A DNA stretch of 64,000 nucleotides. Source: Vibrio owensii CAIM 1854 = LMG 25443 (GTDB lineage: Bacteria > Pseudomonadota > Gammaproteobacteria > Enterobacterales > Vibrionaceae). The notes below the pieces were generated by a model that saw only the letters and a list, made by a program, of their open reading frames with translations, was not told where the DNA came from and did not search any database. This document shows, in pieces, positions 17,269 through 25,002 of the stretch (the first letter of the stretch is position 1; each line of letters starts with the position of its first letter). The position numbers and the translations under genes are program-made. Where the stretch lies: the NCBI RefSeq assembly GCF_000817815.1, contig NZ_JPRD01000042.1, forward strand, positions 21,683 to 85,682, given 5' to 3'.

Positions 17269-17596
17269 TCCTTTCCCCAATAAAACACCGTTCGATAGAA
17301 GGAATAATAAACAAAAAAATCCTGTTTTCTGGCGATTCTTACGTTGGCTTACAGACGCTTAATAATCCATCGATAACACCGGTTTTGTAAGCAACTCGCA
17401 TACAATTTAGGTTGCCTAAACGTTCGAAGAAGCCTCAGATAGGCATCAGCTGCTATAGTTAAAACAGTAAATAATAAAACTAGGGCAGTATTGAAATCGT
17501 CATCACCTCTCCTACTTTCTCAGCACTCTGGCATTTTTAGAGCAAGCATTCGCTCTTGATTCGATTCATCGCTGCCTCTTTTTTGAGGGTCTGCGC
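17269..17596. other. Divergent intergenic region, no gene seen
   Basis: A 328-nt AT-rich gap between the divergent lipoprotein and channel genes. The only structure seen is a small inverted repeat AGAGC/GCTCT (17539-17543 with 17552-17556). The promoters should lie here. Confidence 0.4.
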
Positions 17597-18688
17597 ATGC
17601 AAATTGGTTTCAAATCGACGCTTCAATCTTTTGTCCTTTCAACGCTTTTTCTTTTCTCTGTTTTCAGCCCTTATGCTTCTGCATCTTCACTAAAAGTAGG
17701 GACTTACCCCTGTCCGCCTTTTGCCATCGGCTCTGTTAATTCGGAGCTAAACGGCCTCAGTATTGAGTTGTGGGAACAAATAGCCAAAGAGATGAATGTC
17801 GAGTTCACTTTCGAAAACCACCCATTGGATGATCTTCTTAACTCGATAGAAACAGAACAAATCGACATTGGCGTGTCATGCATTTCAATTACTCCAGAAC
17901 GTGAGTTATTCGCAGACTTCTCCCACTCTTTCTATGAGACCCACCTTGCGATTGCAGTTAAAAATCAAGGGTACCTACATACCTTACAATCGATCTTCAT
18001 GAACCCTGCATTGTGGTTAATCGTAGGCGCGATCATTCTGGTTGCAGGTTTGGTTGGGGCGTTTTTCTACGCGATAGAAGAAGGGAAAAATGAAAAGCTG
18101 TATTCGATGAAAAGCCGAGTAGGACGTTGGGTTGAGAGCTTTATCCTTGGACTTCTCTTCATTACACGAGGCCCCTTTAACTACTTCGAGTTTAAGAGCT
18201 TAACAGGACGCATAGTAACGGTGTTTATTGGTGTGTTTAGCATGCTCTTTATCGCCAGTATCACCGCCGTGCTGGCCAGCAAATTGACCCTAAGCCAAGG
18301 CTATTCTCAAATCAAAAGCATTAACGATCTCGCCAATGTCAAAGTGGGAACCAAAACCGCAACCACCTCATCTTTGTTACTGACAAGCTTCGGTATTCGT
18401 CATCAAGATTATCAAGACATGACCGCGCTTTTAAATGCATTGGATACTGGAGAAGTCGAAGCAATCGTTGCCGATGACGTCGTGCTCAAATACATGATTG
18501 GTAACGGCAGAATATCGGGGCAATATGAGGATTTAGAGGTGCTGCCTTATCAGCTAGAAAAGCAGAACTATGGCTTCATCATTACGGAAAACAACCCGTA
18601 TGAGGAAGAGATCAATCGCGCTCTACTGCAAATTCGTGAATCACGGAAATGGCGTAAGATTCTGGTCGATTATTTTGCAGACAAGTAG
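17597..18688 (+). CDS. Prokaryotic ionotropic-glutamate-receptor-like channel
   Basis: A 363-residue protein with a signal peptide, then a type-3 solute-binding domain split by a membrane module. The S1 lobe covers ~residues 30-130 (LKVGTYPCPPFAIG). TM1 is ~134-160 (LWLIVGAIILVAGLVGAFF). A re-entrant region with ESFILGLLFITRGPFNYF comes next, then TM2 ~205-228, ending SITAVLASKL, which resembles the SYTANLAAF gate motif of eukaryotic iGluRs. S2 covers ~235-360 (VKVGTKTATTSSLL). This is the GluR0-like architecture, but the K+-filter TVGYG is absent. The likely role is a ligand-gated channel in the inner membrane with ligand bound in the periplasm. Confidence 0.75.
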   Translation: MQIGFKSTLQSFVLSTLFLFSVFSPYASASSLKVGTYPCPPFAIGSVNSELNGLSIELWEQIAKEMNVEFTFENHPLDDLLNSIETEQIDIGVSCISITPERELFADFSHSFYETHLAIAVKNQGYLHTLQSIFMNPALWLIVGAIILVAGLVGAFFYAIEEGKNEKLYSMKSRVGRWVESFILGLLFITRGPFNYFEFKSLTGRIVTVFIGVFSMLFIASITAVLASKLTLSQGYSQIKSINDLANVKVGTKTATTSSLLLTSFGIRHQDYQDMTALLNALDTGEVEAIVADDVVLKYMIGNGRISGQYEDLEVLPYQLEKQNYGFIITENNPYEEEINRALLQIRESRKWRKILVDYFADK

Positions 18689-18714
18689 TGTTCACCACTG
18701 TCTTCTAAAATGAA

Positions 18715-18752
18715 AAAAGCCCTTAAGTTCAATGAACAAAAGGGCTTTTGTA
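18715..18752. terminator. Bidirectional hairpin terminator
   Basis: AAAAGCCCTT (18715-18724) pairs with AAGGGCTTTT (18740-18749), between the channel gene and the convergent lipoprotein gene. Confidence 0.8.
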
Positions 18753-18769
18753 TTCAATCTCGTTGGCGA

Positions 18770-19288
18770 TTATTGCGGTAGAACCACTTTGCCATCTTGA
18801 ATTGGGAAAGTTTTACCTGCAGGTTTGCTTTGCATACGAACGGTTGTTGGCGCGCCAGCAACTTCGTAAGTGACATCGTAACCCACTACTTTCTCAGACG
18901 TGGTGTATTCAGTGTGACATTGCTTCTCAGTTGATGTCACAACATCACCCTTTTGTACATTGTCTTGGATCTTACGACCTGTCATCGCACCAGCAACAGT
19001 ACCTGCAGCAGTCGCAATCACTTTACCTGAACCACCACCGATTTGGTTACCCAATGCAGCACCTGCCGCTGCACCACCCACAGTACCAAGGATCTTGTTG
19101 TTGTCCGTTGGTTCTACTTGATGTGTTACTACCACGTCTTTACACACTTGGTGTGGGTTTTTCACAGTTTCTGTTACCGCTTCAACAAGCGTGATATTTG
19201 CTTCTGTTGGTGCTGGTGGCGTTTTGTCTTTACAACCCGCTAGTACTGCAACAACCGCTGTTGCGATTGCGATAGATTTCATATTCAT
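18770..19288 (-). CDS. Glycine-zipper (17 kDa antigen-type) lipoprotein
   Basis: A 172-residue lipoprotein with lipobox VLAGC (~residues 14-18); +2 is Lys. The central ~50 residues form a double glycine zipper (GTVGGAAAGAALGNQIG, then GKVIATAAGTVAGAMTGRKI), as in SlyB and the Rickettsia 17 kDa antigen. Four further Cys/His positions flank it (QVCKDV, KQCHTEY), and the end is a short beta region. The family sits in the outer membrane and affects envelope integrity. A Met-Asn-Met start leaves either Met possible. It stands alone with a shared terminator. Confidence 0.8.
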   Translation of the reverse strand: MNMKSIAIATAVVAVLAGCKDKTPPAPTEANITLVEAVTETVKNPHQVCKDVVVTHQVEPTDNNKILGTVGGAAAGAALGNQIGGGSGKVIATAAGTVAGAMTGRKIQDNVQKGDVVTSTEKQCHTEYTTSEKVVGYDVTYEVAGAPTTVRMQSKPAGKTFPIQDGKVVLPQ

Positions 19289-19508
19289 GATTTACTTTCC
19301 GATACGGTTATCTTTGTTTGGCGATATAGTAAATCTAGAAGAAAAATTCACATCAGGTGAAAACAAACGTCCGGTCATTAGCAGGTTAAAATACAGCGTT
19401 TTTTAAACACCGTGTTAGAGAAAGCTCAGAGAAAGGTCAATTGGAGCGAGATCACATCAGTTTGAACAATGAATATTGCACTAACTACAATGCCAAGTTG
19501 AGCAAACT

Positions 19509-19856
19509 TTAGGCAGGCACCATCCAACGAGTCCAAAATGCAAGCAACATCGAGGCAAACATGACCCATACCAGCGTCGCAGCCGTCAATGTCCTCACCA
19601 AGCTCAAGCGGTAGCTAAAGTAGAAAACAGAAATTAGGTACGCCGCATAAGGAATCAAAGAATAGATGCCAAATAGAGCCGTTTGGCGCAGGGCTTCCAT
19701 GTCTCGCTCGCTACCGACAATAAAGTGCGCGATCAGAGCAAAGGTCGGAAACAAAGGCACGAGCCCTGCGATATAAAAGCTTTTCGACTTCGATAGCATG
19801 GCAATAATCAATACTGCCACGGCACCAAGCAAAGATTTAAGAAACAGACTGGTCAT
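19509..19856 (-). CDS. glpM: GlpM-family membrane protein
   Basis: A 115-residue protein with four hydrophobic helices. The segment KSFYIAGLVPLFPTFALIAH followed by IVGSER matches GlpM of Pseudomonas almost word for word. In P. aeruginosa, glpM was linked to alginate production; its molecular activity is unknown. It lies 18 nt downstream of the preceding hypothetical gene, so the two are probably co-transcribed. It is not near glycerol genes here. Confidence 0.8.
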   Translation of the reverse strand: MTSLFLKSLLGAVAVLIIAMLSKSKSFYIAGLVPLFPTFALIAHFIVGSERDMEALRQTALFGIYSLIPYAAYLISVFYFSYRLSLVRTLTAATLVWVMFASMLLAFWTRWMVPA

Positions 19857-19874
19857 CAGTGTATGCCAAACACC

Positions 19875-20234
19875 CTAAGCTAGACTCAAGAACAGCTCAT
19901 CATCAGTGAGATACTTATGACGATGACTCAGGCTGCGTAAGTGCATGAACATAAAATCAGGAAAACCAGGTGCGATAACGTTGTTTGGTTCCCAGAAGAT
20001 GCCACCAACAAATACATAACGACCTTGCTTCTCATCATCATGTAAAGGGTTGTTGATTGGTGTTGTCAATTCAGCACGACAACCTTCGACAACACAAACG
20101 ATCTGACCTTTGAAGATCCCGATCACTCGTTTCACAAGATTTGCTTTAATCCCACACTTCCAAGCTTGGCGTGTTGCCCATTCATAGCCGTGTTTGTTGA
20201 TCGCTTTTTTCTGTAGATGCACAACCAAATTCAT
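19875..20234 (-). CDS. Conserved hypothetical protein (119 aa)
   Basis: I do not recognise a family. The protein is basic and soluble, with no signal peptide. Features are WATRQAWKCGIKANLVKRV, suggesting a basic surface, and a C-terminal half rich in aromatic residues (GIFWEPNN; FPDFMFMHLRS). Three cysteines are present (WKCG, IVCVVEGC). It is the first gene of a probable two-gene unit with glpM. Confidence 0.55.
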   Translation of the reverse strand: MNLVVHLQKKAINKHGYEWATRQAWKCGIKANLVKRVIGIFKGQIVCVVEGCRAELTTPINNPLHDDEKQGRYVFVGGIFWEPNNVIAPGFPDFMFMHLRSLSHRHKYLTDDELFLSLA

Positions 20235-20461
20235 CGTTCATTCCTGACTTGACCTTTGCTTGTACTATAACCAAATCGCCTGTTGGGTTTGCCGATATTA
20301 ATTTATCGAAATCATAGAAGGTAAAAATCAAGAAACGAGAGCGTCACCACAAATCGCCATTTACTTAACGGTTTTTAGGATTTTTCTGACACTAGAAACA
20401 GAGTTGTACTGCATAGAATAGCATCACATTTATAAAAATAATTATGACAACAAGGTGACGT

Positions 20462-20644
20462 ATGACTTTTGATGACTACTGGAAGAAGGTTCGCGAAAAG
20501 CACTTGAAAAGTGCCAATCTAGAAGGGCTTATTGTAAAGAGGGTTCGCGCTAACACAGGAAGTAAACGTCTTCCCTATCGCACAAAATGCGGCGCGCTGT
20601 GCGAAATCAAATACAACGAAGTGTGTGAATCACAAAAAGAGTGA
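20462..20644 (+). CDS. Small hypothetical protein (60 aa)
   Basis: A short, strongly basic protein beginning MTFDDYWKKVREKH, with TKCGALCEIKYNEVCES near its end, giving three cysteines in 15 residues. This could be a small zinc site, but no family is recognised. AAGGTGA lies 6-9 nt before the ATG. It sits alone between the GlpM pair and convergent pncB. Moderate support only. Confidence 0.5.
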   Translation: MTFDDYWKKVREKHLKSANLEGLIVKRVRANTGSKRLPYRTKCGALCEIKYNEVCESQKE

Positions 20645-20686
20645 TGAATTTGCACCACCCTTTTTCATCATGACCCACTTCGAGAT

Positions 20687-21997
20687 TTAAGCGTCGATAA
20701 GGTAGTTATCGCCCTCGTTTTCTAGACGATCAAGCAATACGCGACACTCATCGAGATCGAGCGGCTGCTCAAAACGACGCTTCAAATTCATCAAAAAGAA
20801 GATATCTTCACACATCGCTTTCTCTGGCTCATCACTGATTTTCGCCACTGGAGAACCGTTACACGAAACCATCTTGATTACGATGGAGAGCGGCTTATAA
20901 GCGACGCCTTGTTCGTTAGTGTACTCGCCCATATCGTTTGCCAAAAACGTACCAATACCAAAGCTGATTTGTACTCGACCTTGGAAGTGCTCACAAATGT
21001 CCAATGCTTGGTCAAAGTTTAAGCCGTCTGTAAACACCAAGGTTTTGGTCATAGGGTCGATGCCAAGCGATTGGTAATGCTCAATCATCTTCTCGCCCCA
21101 TGTGTAAGGGCAGCCACTGTCATGACGAACACCAGCGTAAGCATTACTTAGCTCTTCATCGAAGTCTTTTAAGAACGCATCGATACCAATGGTGTCTGTT
21201 AAAGCAATACCTAACGCACCGTTAAACATCTTTTGCCAACGCTGCAATGCTACCTTTTGTGAATCACGAACATTCACCAGCGCTTGGTGCCCCATAAACC
21301 ATTCGTGTGCCACCGTACCAATTGGCGTGAGATCGAGCTCTTTCGCCAAATGGTAGTTACTGGTTCCAGTGAGGCTGTCAGGCAACTCTTCGCTCAGATA
21401 CTGCAGCATTGAACGCTGGGCTTGGAACGAGAAACGACGACGGGTCGACATATCAGCAAACTTAAAGTTAGTGATATTGCGGCGTGTTAGTTCGGATTTT
21501 AGATGACTAACTTTCTCTTTTAGAACAGATTGGAATTGCTCGGCTGGAATGTCTGCCCAACGTGCACGGCTACGCACTTCGGACACAATACTCATGATAA
21601 TGGTCTCGTAGAGAATGGTTTCTTTCCAAAGGCCATTGATGGTGATGCGTAATTGGCTTGTGCCATCAGCCATGGTTTTAGTATTGAAAGAGACGTCACG
21701 TTGAGGGTTAAAACGAAATGCATACAGAGCGTCAACAAACTCAGAGCTAAGATAAGGCGCGACGCCTTTCATGTACTCGATTTCTTCTACCGAGAAAGTG
21801 ATGTCTTGCAGTTTAAGAACTTCCGCTTTCACATCCGGCAATAGTTCAGATAGGTCTTCTTCACTGCGAACAATGAATTTGTAGGACACCATCGCATCTG
21901 GATAAAGCGCTGCAACAGCACTCATCATATTCACTTTGTATACGTCAAAATCTAACGCACTTTGAATGATGCGAGACGAAAATAAATTGGTGGTCAT
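20687..21997 (-). CDS. pncB: Nicotinate phosphoribosyltransferase
   Basis: A 436-residue enzyme converting nicotinate and PRPP to nicotinate mononucleotide, the entry step of NAD salvage (Preiss-Handler). Family features are ALDFDVYKVNMM near the N-terminus, the middle motif THEW-like AHEWFMGHQA (with the His phosphorylated in E. coli PncB expected nearby), and GIGTFLANDMG at the phosphate-binding end. The ATG at 21997 gives MTTNLFSSRIIQ; a further 13 residues to 22036 are non-conserved in style. It is divergent from nrtR-pncA with candidate operators between, so it is probably an NrtR target. Confidence 0.92.
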   Translation of the reverse strand: MTTNLFSSRIIQSALDFDVYKVNMMSAVAALYPDAMVSYKFIVRSEEDLSELLPDVKAEVLKLQDITFSVEEIEYMKGVAPYLSSEFVDALYAFRFNPQRDVSFNTKTMADGTSQLRITINGLWKETILYETIIMSIVSEVRSRARWADIPAEQFQSVLKEKVSHLKSELTRRNITNFKFADMSTRRRFSFQAQRSMLQYLSEELPDSLTGTSNYHLAKELDLTPIGTVAHEWFMGHQALVNVRDSQKVALQRWQKMFNGALGIALTDTIGIDAFLKDFDEELSNAYAGVRHDSGCPYTWGEKMIEHYQSLGIDPMTKTLVFTDGLNFDQALDICEHFQGRVQISFGIGTFLANDMGEYTNEQGVAYKPLSIVIKMVSCNGSPVAKISDEPEKAMCEDIFFLMNLKRRFEQPLDLDECRVLLDRLENEGDNYLIDA

Positions 21998-22027
21998 TCG
22001 GAGCCCTTCTACACGCCCTTTTTCGTT

Positions 22028-22121
22028 TATACCCAAATTCCCTCAGCACGGTGCAAACCGCATCTTATTGTTTTCCCAACAAAGTTGGTGGGAAGTTCTC
22101 AACAAGGCAAACTTGGGTATA
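22028..22121. repeat. Imperfect palindromic element with TATACCCAA/TTGGGTATA ends
   Basis: TATACCCAA (22028-22036) and its exact complement TTGGGTATA (22113-22121) bound a ~76-nt segment that itself contains TTTTCCCAACAA/TTGGTGGGAA-type complementarity. It starts 31 nt upstream of pncB. The form suggests a small dispersed palindromic or MITE-like element, but only one copy is in the window. Confidence 0.4.
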
Positions 22122-22128
22122 TAACTTG

Positions 22129-22194
22129 TTGTTACTAACTAAATTGCGTAAACAATAAACACCCACTATTAGTTTGTCAACTTTTGTTACTAAC
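22129..22194. promoter_or_regulatory. Paired NrtR operator candidates
   Basis: TTGTTACTAAC occurs twice (22129-22139 and 22184-22194), 55 bp apart, between divergent pncB and nrtR. The inner GTTACTAAC is an odd-centred perfect palindrome. The location between two NAD-salvage transcription units beside an NrtR-type gene makes these the best operator candidates. The rest of the 21998-22387 gap has no gene. Confidence 0.5.
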
Positions 22195-22387
22195 CACTCT
22201 TTTTTATAAGGTTTTTACGCGTAATAATCCAACAACCATTGTGGATAACCTGAACAGATACGCACATTCATGCTTAAACATCACCACTAATAAAATGCAT
22301 GTACGTTTCTAACAATCGGTTACTTACCCATTGATTGACTACTTGTTATGCGCTAGATTACTTACAAATCAATCTCAGGACCCAATC

Positions 22388-23113
22388 ATGATCGTAACTG
22401 TCGACATCATTCCATTCAGACTATCTGGCTGTGCCGATAAAGGGTTGGAAGTGTTGCTGATCAAACGCTCAAATCCAGAACGCCCCTACCACGGCGTGTG
22501 GGCTTTGCCTGGTGGATTTGTGTTTGATAAAGACATGACGCACGAAGGTGGACGAGCAGCAGACGAAAACTTCGAAGCAGCGCGACGTAGAATCTGCCGT
22601 GAAAAAATTCACACCTACCCTCGCCACTTTAGCGAAGCTTTTGTCGATGGCGACCCAAAGCGTGACCCTGAAGATTGGAGCCTGAACATCACCCACTACG
22701 CCTTAGTAGACCGCAATAACAAAGAACAAATCGACAACGCTGGTGTACCAGAGTGTCATTTGAAGTGGTTCCCGCTACAAGCAATCCTTGATGCTGAAGA
22801 AACCCTCGCTTTTGATCATCAAAAGATGATTGAAAAGGCATGGCAGAAGCTGCGTGCCTCTATTGAATACACCTCAGTATTGTTGTTCGCACTCGATAAA
22901 GAATTTTTGGTTGCAGACATCATTGCCGCATACCAAGAGTTCGGTATTGATATCAGTCGAATGACGATCAAACGCCGCTTGATTGATTCCGGTGTTCTCA
23001 AGCCAACCAACAAAGTCGCTTCCACTAACAAAGGTAAAGGCGGTAAGCCAGCCATGGTGTACACCTTAGCAAGCGACGAAGTGACCTTTTTCCAAAACTG
23101 TTTGCGTGGTTAA
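22388..23113 (+). CDS. nrtR: NrtR-type Nudix-related regulator of NAD metabolism
   Basis: A 241-residue protein with an N-terminal Nudix-fold domain (~residues 1-145) and a C-terminal winged helix (~155-241; ISRMTIKRRLIDSGVL looks like the recognition part). The Nudix box is degenerate: GGFV starts it, but RRRICREKI replaces the REUxEE core, so ADP-ribose hydrolysis is unlikely while binding may remain. NrtR represses NAD biosynthesis and is released by ADP-ribose-type ligands. The start at 22388 (MIVTVDIIPFRL) was chosen by alignment to the Nudix strand. pncA follows after 32 nt. Confidence 0.85.
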   Translation: MIVTVDIIPFRLSGCADKGLEVLLIKRSNPERPYHGVWALPGGFVFDKDMTHEGGRAADENFEAARRRICREKIHTYPRHFSEAFVDGDPKRDPEDWSLNITHYALVDRNNKEQIDNAGVPECHLKWFPLQAILDAEETLAFDHQKMIEKAWQKLRASIEYTSVLLFALDKEFLVADIIAAYQEFGIDISRMTIKRRLIDSGVLKPTNKVASTNKGKGGKPAMVYTLASDEVTFFQNCLRG

Positions 23114-23145
23114 CGCAAGCACAAAAGACAGACAAGGAGTCTGCC

Positions 23146-23799
23146 ATGACCGTTCGAGTTAACTACCAAACTACCGCAGTGATCGACGTGGATCCTGAAA
23201 AAGGCTTCACCAAACTTTGCCCTGACGAATTACCCGTCACTGGCGCATTAGAAATCGTTCCAGAGCTATTAAAGAACCACACTAAAGGTCGCTTAAAGCT
23301 CGTTAGCCGTGATTTGCATCCACCAAAAGCAGCTTGGGATGCAGAAACGCCAGCGAATATGCTTGAACCTGTCGGCCTACCTAATGTGGACATTAAGTGG
23401 AACCGCCATTGCGTGCTTGGTACTACGGGCGTTGAACTGCTGGACGGTCTACCTCCTGTTCTGGAGTACGATTTCCAAGTCAACAAAGGCATGGACCCAG
23501 ACGCACACCCTTATGGCATCTTTTTCCACGACGTGGCTGATACCAAAACTACAGGTGCGAATGAGTTCCTTAAATTCAACCACATCGATACGGTTGTTGT
23601 TGGTGGCTTAGCGCTTGATTTTTGTGTGAAGAAATCCGTGACTCAAGCTCTCGATTTAGGTTTCAAAGTGATTGTGAACTTAGCCTCTAGCCGCGCAGTA
23701 TTGCCAGATACTATCGATGCAGTGATTGCGGAGATGGAAGAGAAAGGTGCAGTATTTGTTAGCAATGCAGATGACATCATCGTCGAGAACTTCGCGTAA
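23146..23799 (+). CDS. pncA: Nicotinamidase-like cysteine hydrolase
   Basis: A 217-residue isochorismatase-fold protein. The catalytic triad seems present: Asp in AVIDVDPEKGF (~residue 14), Lys in VNKGMDPDAHPY, and Cys in GGLALDFCVKKS (~residue 160). The SRDLHPP segment fits the usual metal-site region. Nicotinamidases deamidate nicotinamide to nicotinate, the substrate of the adjacent pncB product. An AAGGAG ribosome site precedes the ATG. Placed directly behind nrtR, it completes a salvage module. Strict substrate assignment rests on context. Confidence 0.8.
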   Translation: MTVRVNYQTTAVIDVDPEKGFTKLCPDELPVTGALEIVPELLKNHTKGRLKLVSRDLHPPKAAWDAETPANMLEPVGLPNVDIKWNRHCVLGTTGVELLDGLPPVLEYDFQVNKGMDPDAHPYGIFFHDVADTKTTGANEFLKFNHIDTVVVGGLALDFCVKKSVTQALDLGFKVIVNLASSRAVLPDTIDAVIAEMEEKGAVFVSNADDIIVENFA

Positions 23800-23844
23800 T
23801 TTAAGTCGGTTTAATCTAAGCCTATCGGCTTTCGCTTAAAAAGA

Positions 23845-23876
23845 AAACGGTCCAGCTTATCTGGACCGTTTTTTGT
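23845..23876 (+). terminator. Intrinsic terminator after pncA
   Basis: AAAACGGTCCAG pairs with CTGGACCGTTTT around a 5-nt loop, followed by TT. Confidence 0.85.
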
Positions 23877-23897
23877 TTGTGGCATCTAAGAAGGGGA

Positions 23898-24410
23898 TTA
23901 CTTAATCACACCACACACAATGCGAGCACCGCCGCCGCCAAGTTTCGCCGGATGGTCGGAGTGGTTATCGCCCCCCGCATGAACCATCAAAGCACGACCC
24001 TTTACGTCATCAAGTTTTACTCGTGGTGTCAATACTGGCTGATCCGCCACACCATGAGCATTCACGTAAAGCGCTGGTAAATCGCCAAGGTGATTATCGT
24101 CCGTCCAAGGGAAACCATGCTTGCCTGTTTTTTCTGGGTCATAATGCCCTCCGGCAGCACCGCCAAGTATGGTTTTACCTTCTTTGATAATACTGTCGCA
24201 CGAGCCGTTAGTGTGTAGATGGAAGCCATGTGTACCAGCAGGTAAACCCTGTAGTTTCGGCGTAAAAACGGTACCGTAATCACTGTCGCTGATCATCACG
24301 CTCCCGGTTGATTGACCAGAGCCAAGGTCAATCATTTCTACGCTTACTGTCTCGGCAAAAGCTGGGGAAGAGAGAAGCGTAAGTGCAGCAAGCCATGTTG
24401 TTTTATTCAT
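23898..24410 (-). CDS. sodC: Periplasmic Cu/Zn superoxide dismutase
   Basis: A 170-residue protein with a Sec signal peptide (cleavage after SSPAFA). Metal ligands are visible: HGFHLHTNGSC (Cu histidines and the disulphide Cys), GGHYDPEKTGKHG (bridging and Zn histidines), and MVHAGGDNHSD (Cu His). The second disulphide Cys is in ARIVCGV. The enzyme dismutates superoxide in the periplasm. It lies next to an ankyrin protein and an exported catalase on the same strand, forming an envelope oxidative-defence group. A 27-nt gap to the ankyrin gene allows one transcript. Confidence 0.92.
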   Translation of the reverse strand: MNKTTWLAALTLLSSPAFAETVSVEMIDLGSGQSTGSVMISDSDYGTVFTPKLQGLPAGTHGFHLHTNGSCDSIIKEGKTILGGAAGGHYDPEKTGKHGFPWTDDNHLGDLPALYVNAHGVADQPVLTPRVKLDDVKGRALMVHAGGDNHSDHPAKLGGGGARIVCGVIK

Positions 24411-24437
24411 ACTGTGGGTCCTGTTTATTGTTATTTA

Positions 24438-24902
24438 TCAGTGTTGAAGCGATTTCAACACATTGGATTGACCATAGATCTCGGCAAACTCTTTCAAATT
24501 TAACCCTGCTTTATTGCGCAGCTCTGGTGAACAGTCCGCTTGATAGAGGTCTTTCGCTATGCCGATTTCACGCTTGATGAGTGCGCCCATTAATGCAGTG
24601 TTACCACGTTTATCTTGCAGGCAGGCGTTAGCACCGGAGTCGAGCAGCAAGCGAACGGTTTCTCGGTGTCCTTGATACGCTGCCACCATCAATGCGGTAT
24701 AGCTTTGAGTGTTACGTTGGTCGATTGGGAAGCCTTGAGAAACAAATGTATCTACCACTTCGTTATTGCCAATTCGCGCTGCGTCAAAGAACAGTTCAAC
24801 CAGAGATTGGTATTCTTCTTCCAGTTTGTCTTCGGCAGCTAATAAACTCAGCGAGAAGCTCAAAGAGAACAGAACGGCACTGAGCAAAAACACGGTTTTC
24901 AT
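24438..24902 (-). CDS. Exported ankyrin-repeat protein (AnkB-like, catalase-associated)
   Basis: A 154-residue protein with a signal peptide (cleavage near SLLAAED) and three to four ankyrin repeats: SYTALMVAAYQGHRETVRLLLDSGAN and GNTALMGALI are the clearest. It follows the catalase gene and precedes sodC. In Pseudomonas and Campylobacter a periplasmic ankyrin protein next to catalase is needed for full catalase activity, so the same helper role is likely here. The strand, order and shared export signals support it. Confidence 0.8.
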   Translation of the reverse strand: MKTVFLLSAVLFSLSFSLSLLAAEDKLEEEYQSLVELFFDAARIGNNEVVDTFVSQGFPIDQRNTQSYTALMVAAYQGHRETVRLLLDSGANACLQDKRGNTALMGALIKREIGIAKDLYQADCSPELRNKAGLNLKEFAEIYGQSNVLKSLQH

Positions 24903-25002
24903 TTACTCACCCTCACTAACAGAATTTGAGAATGACCCACGGGAGCCCTGATTTTCGGGCAGAAAAGAGCAGATAAACCTCCCGCAGGTCAAAACTTATT
25001 GC

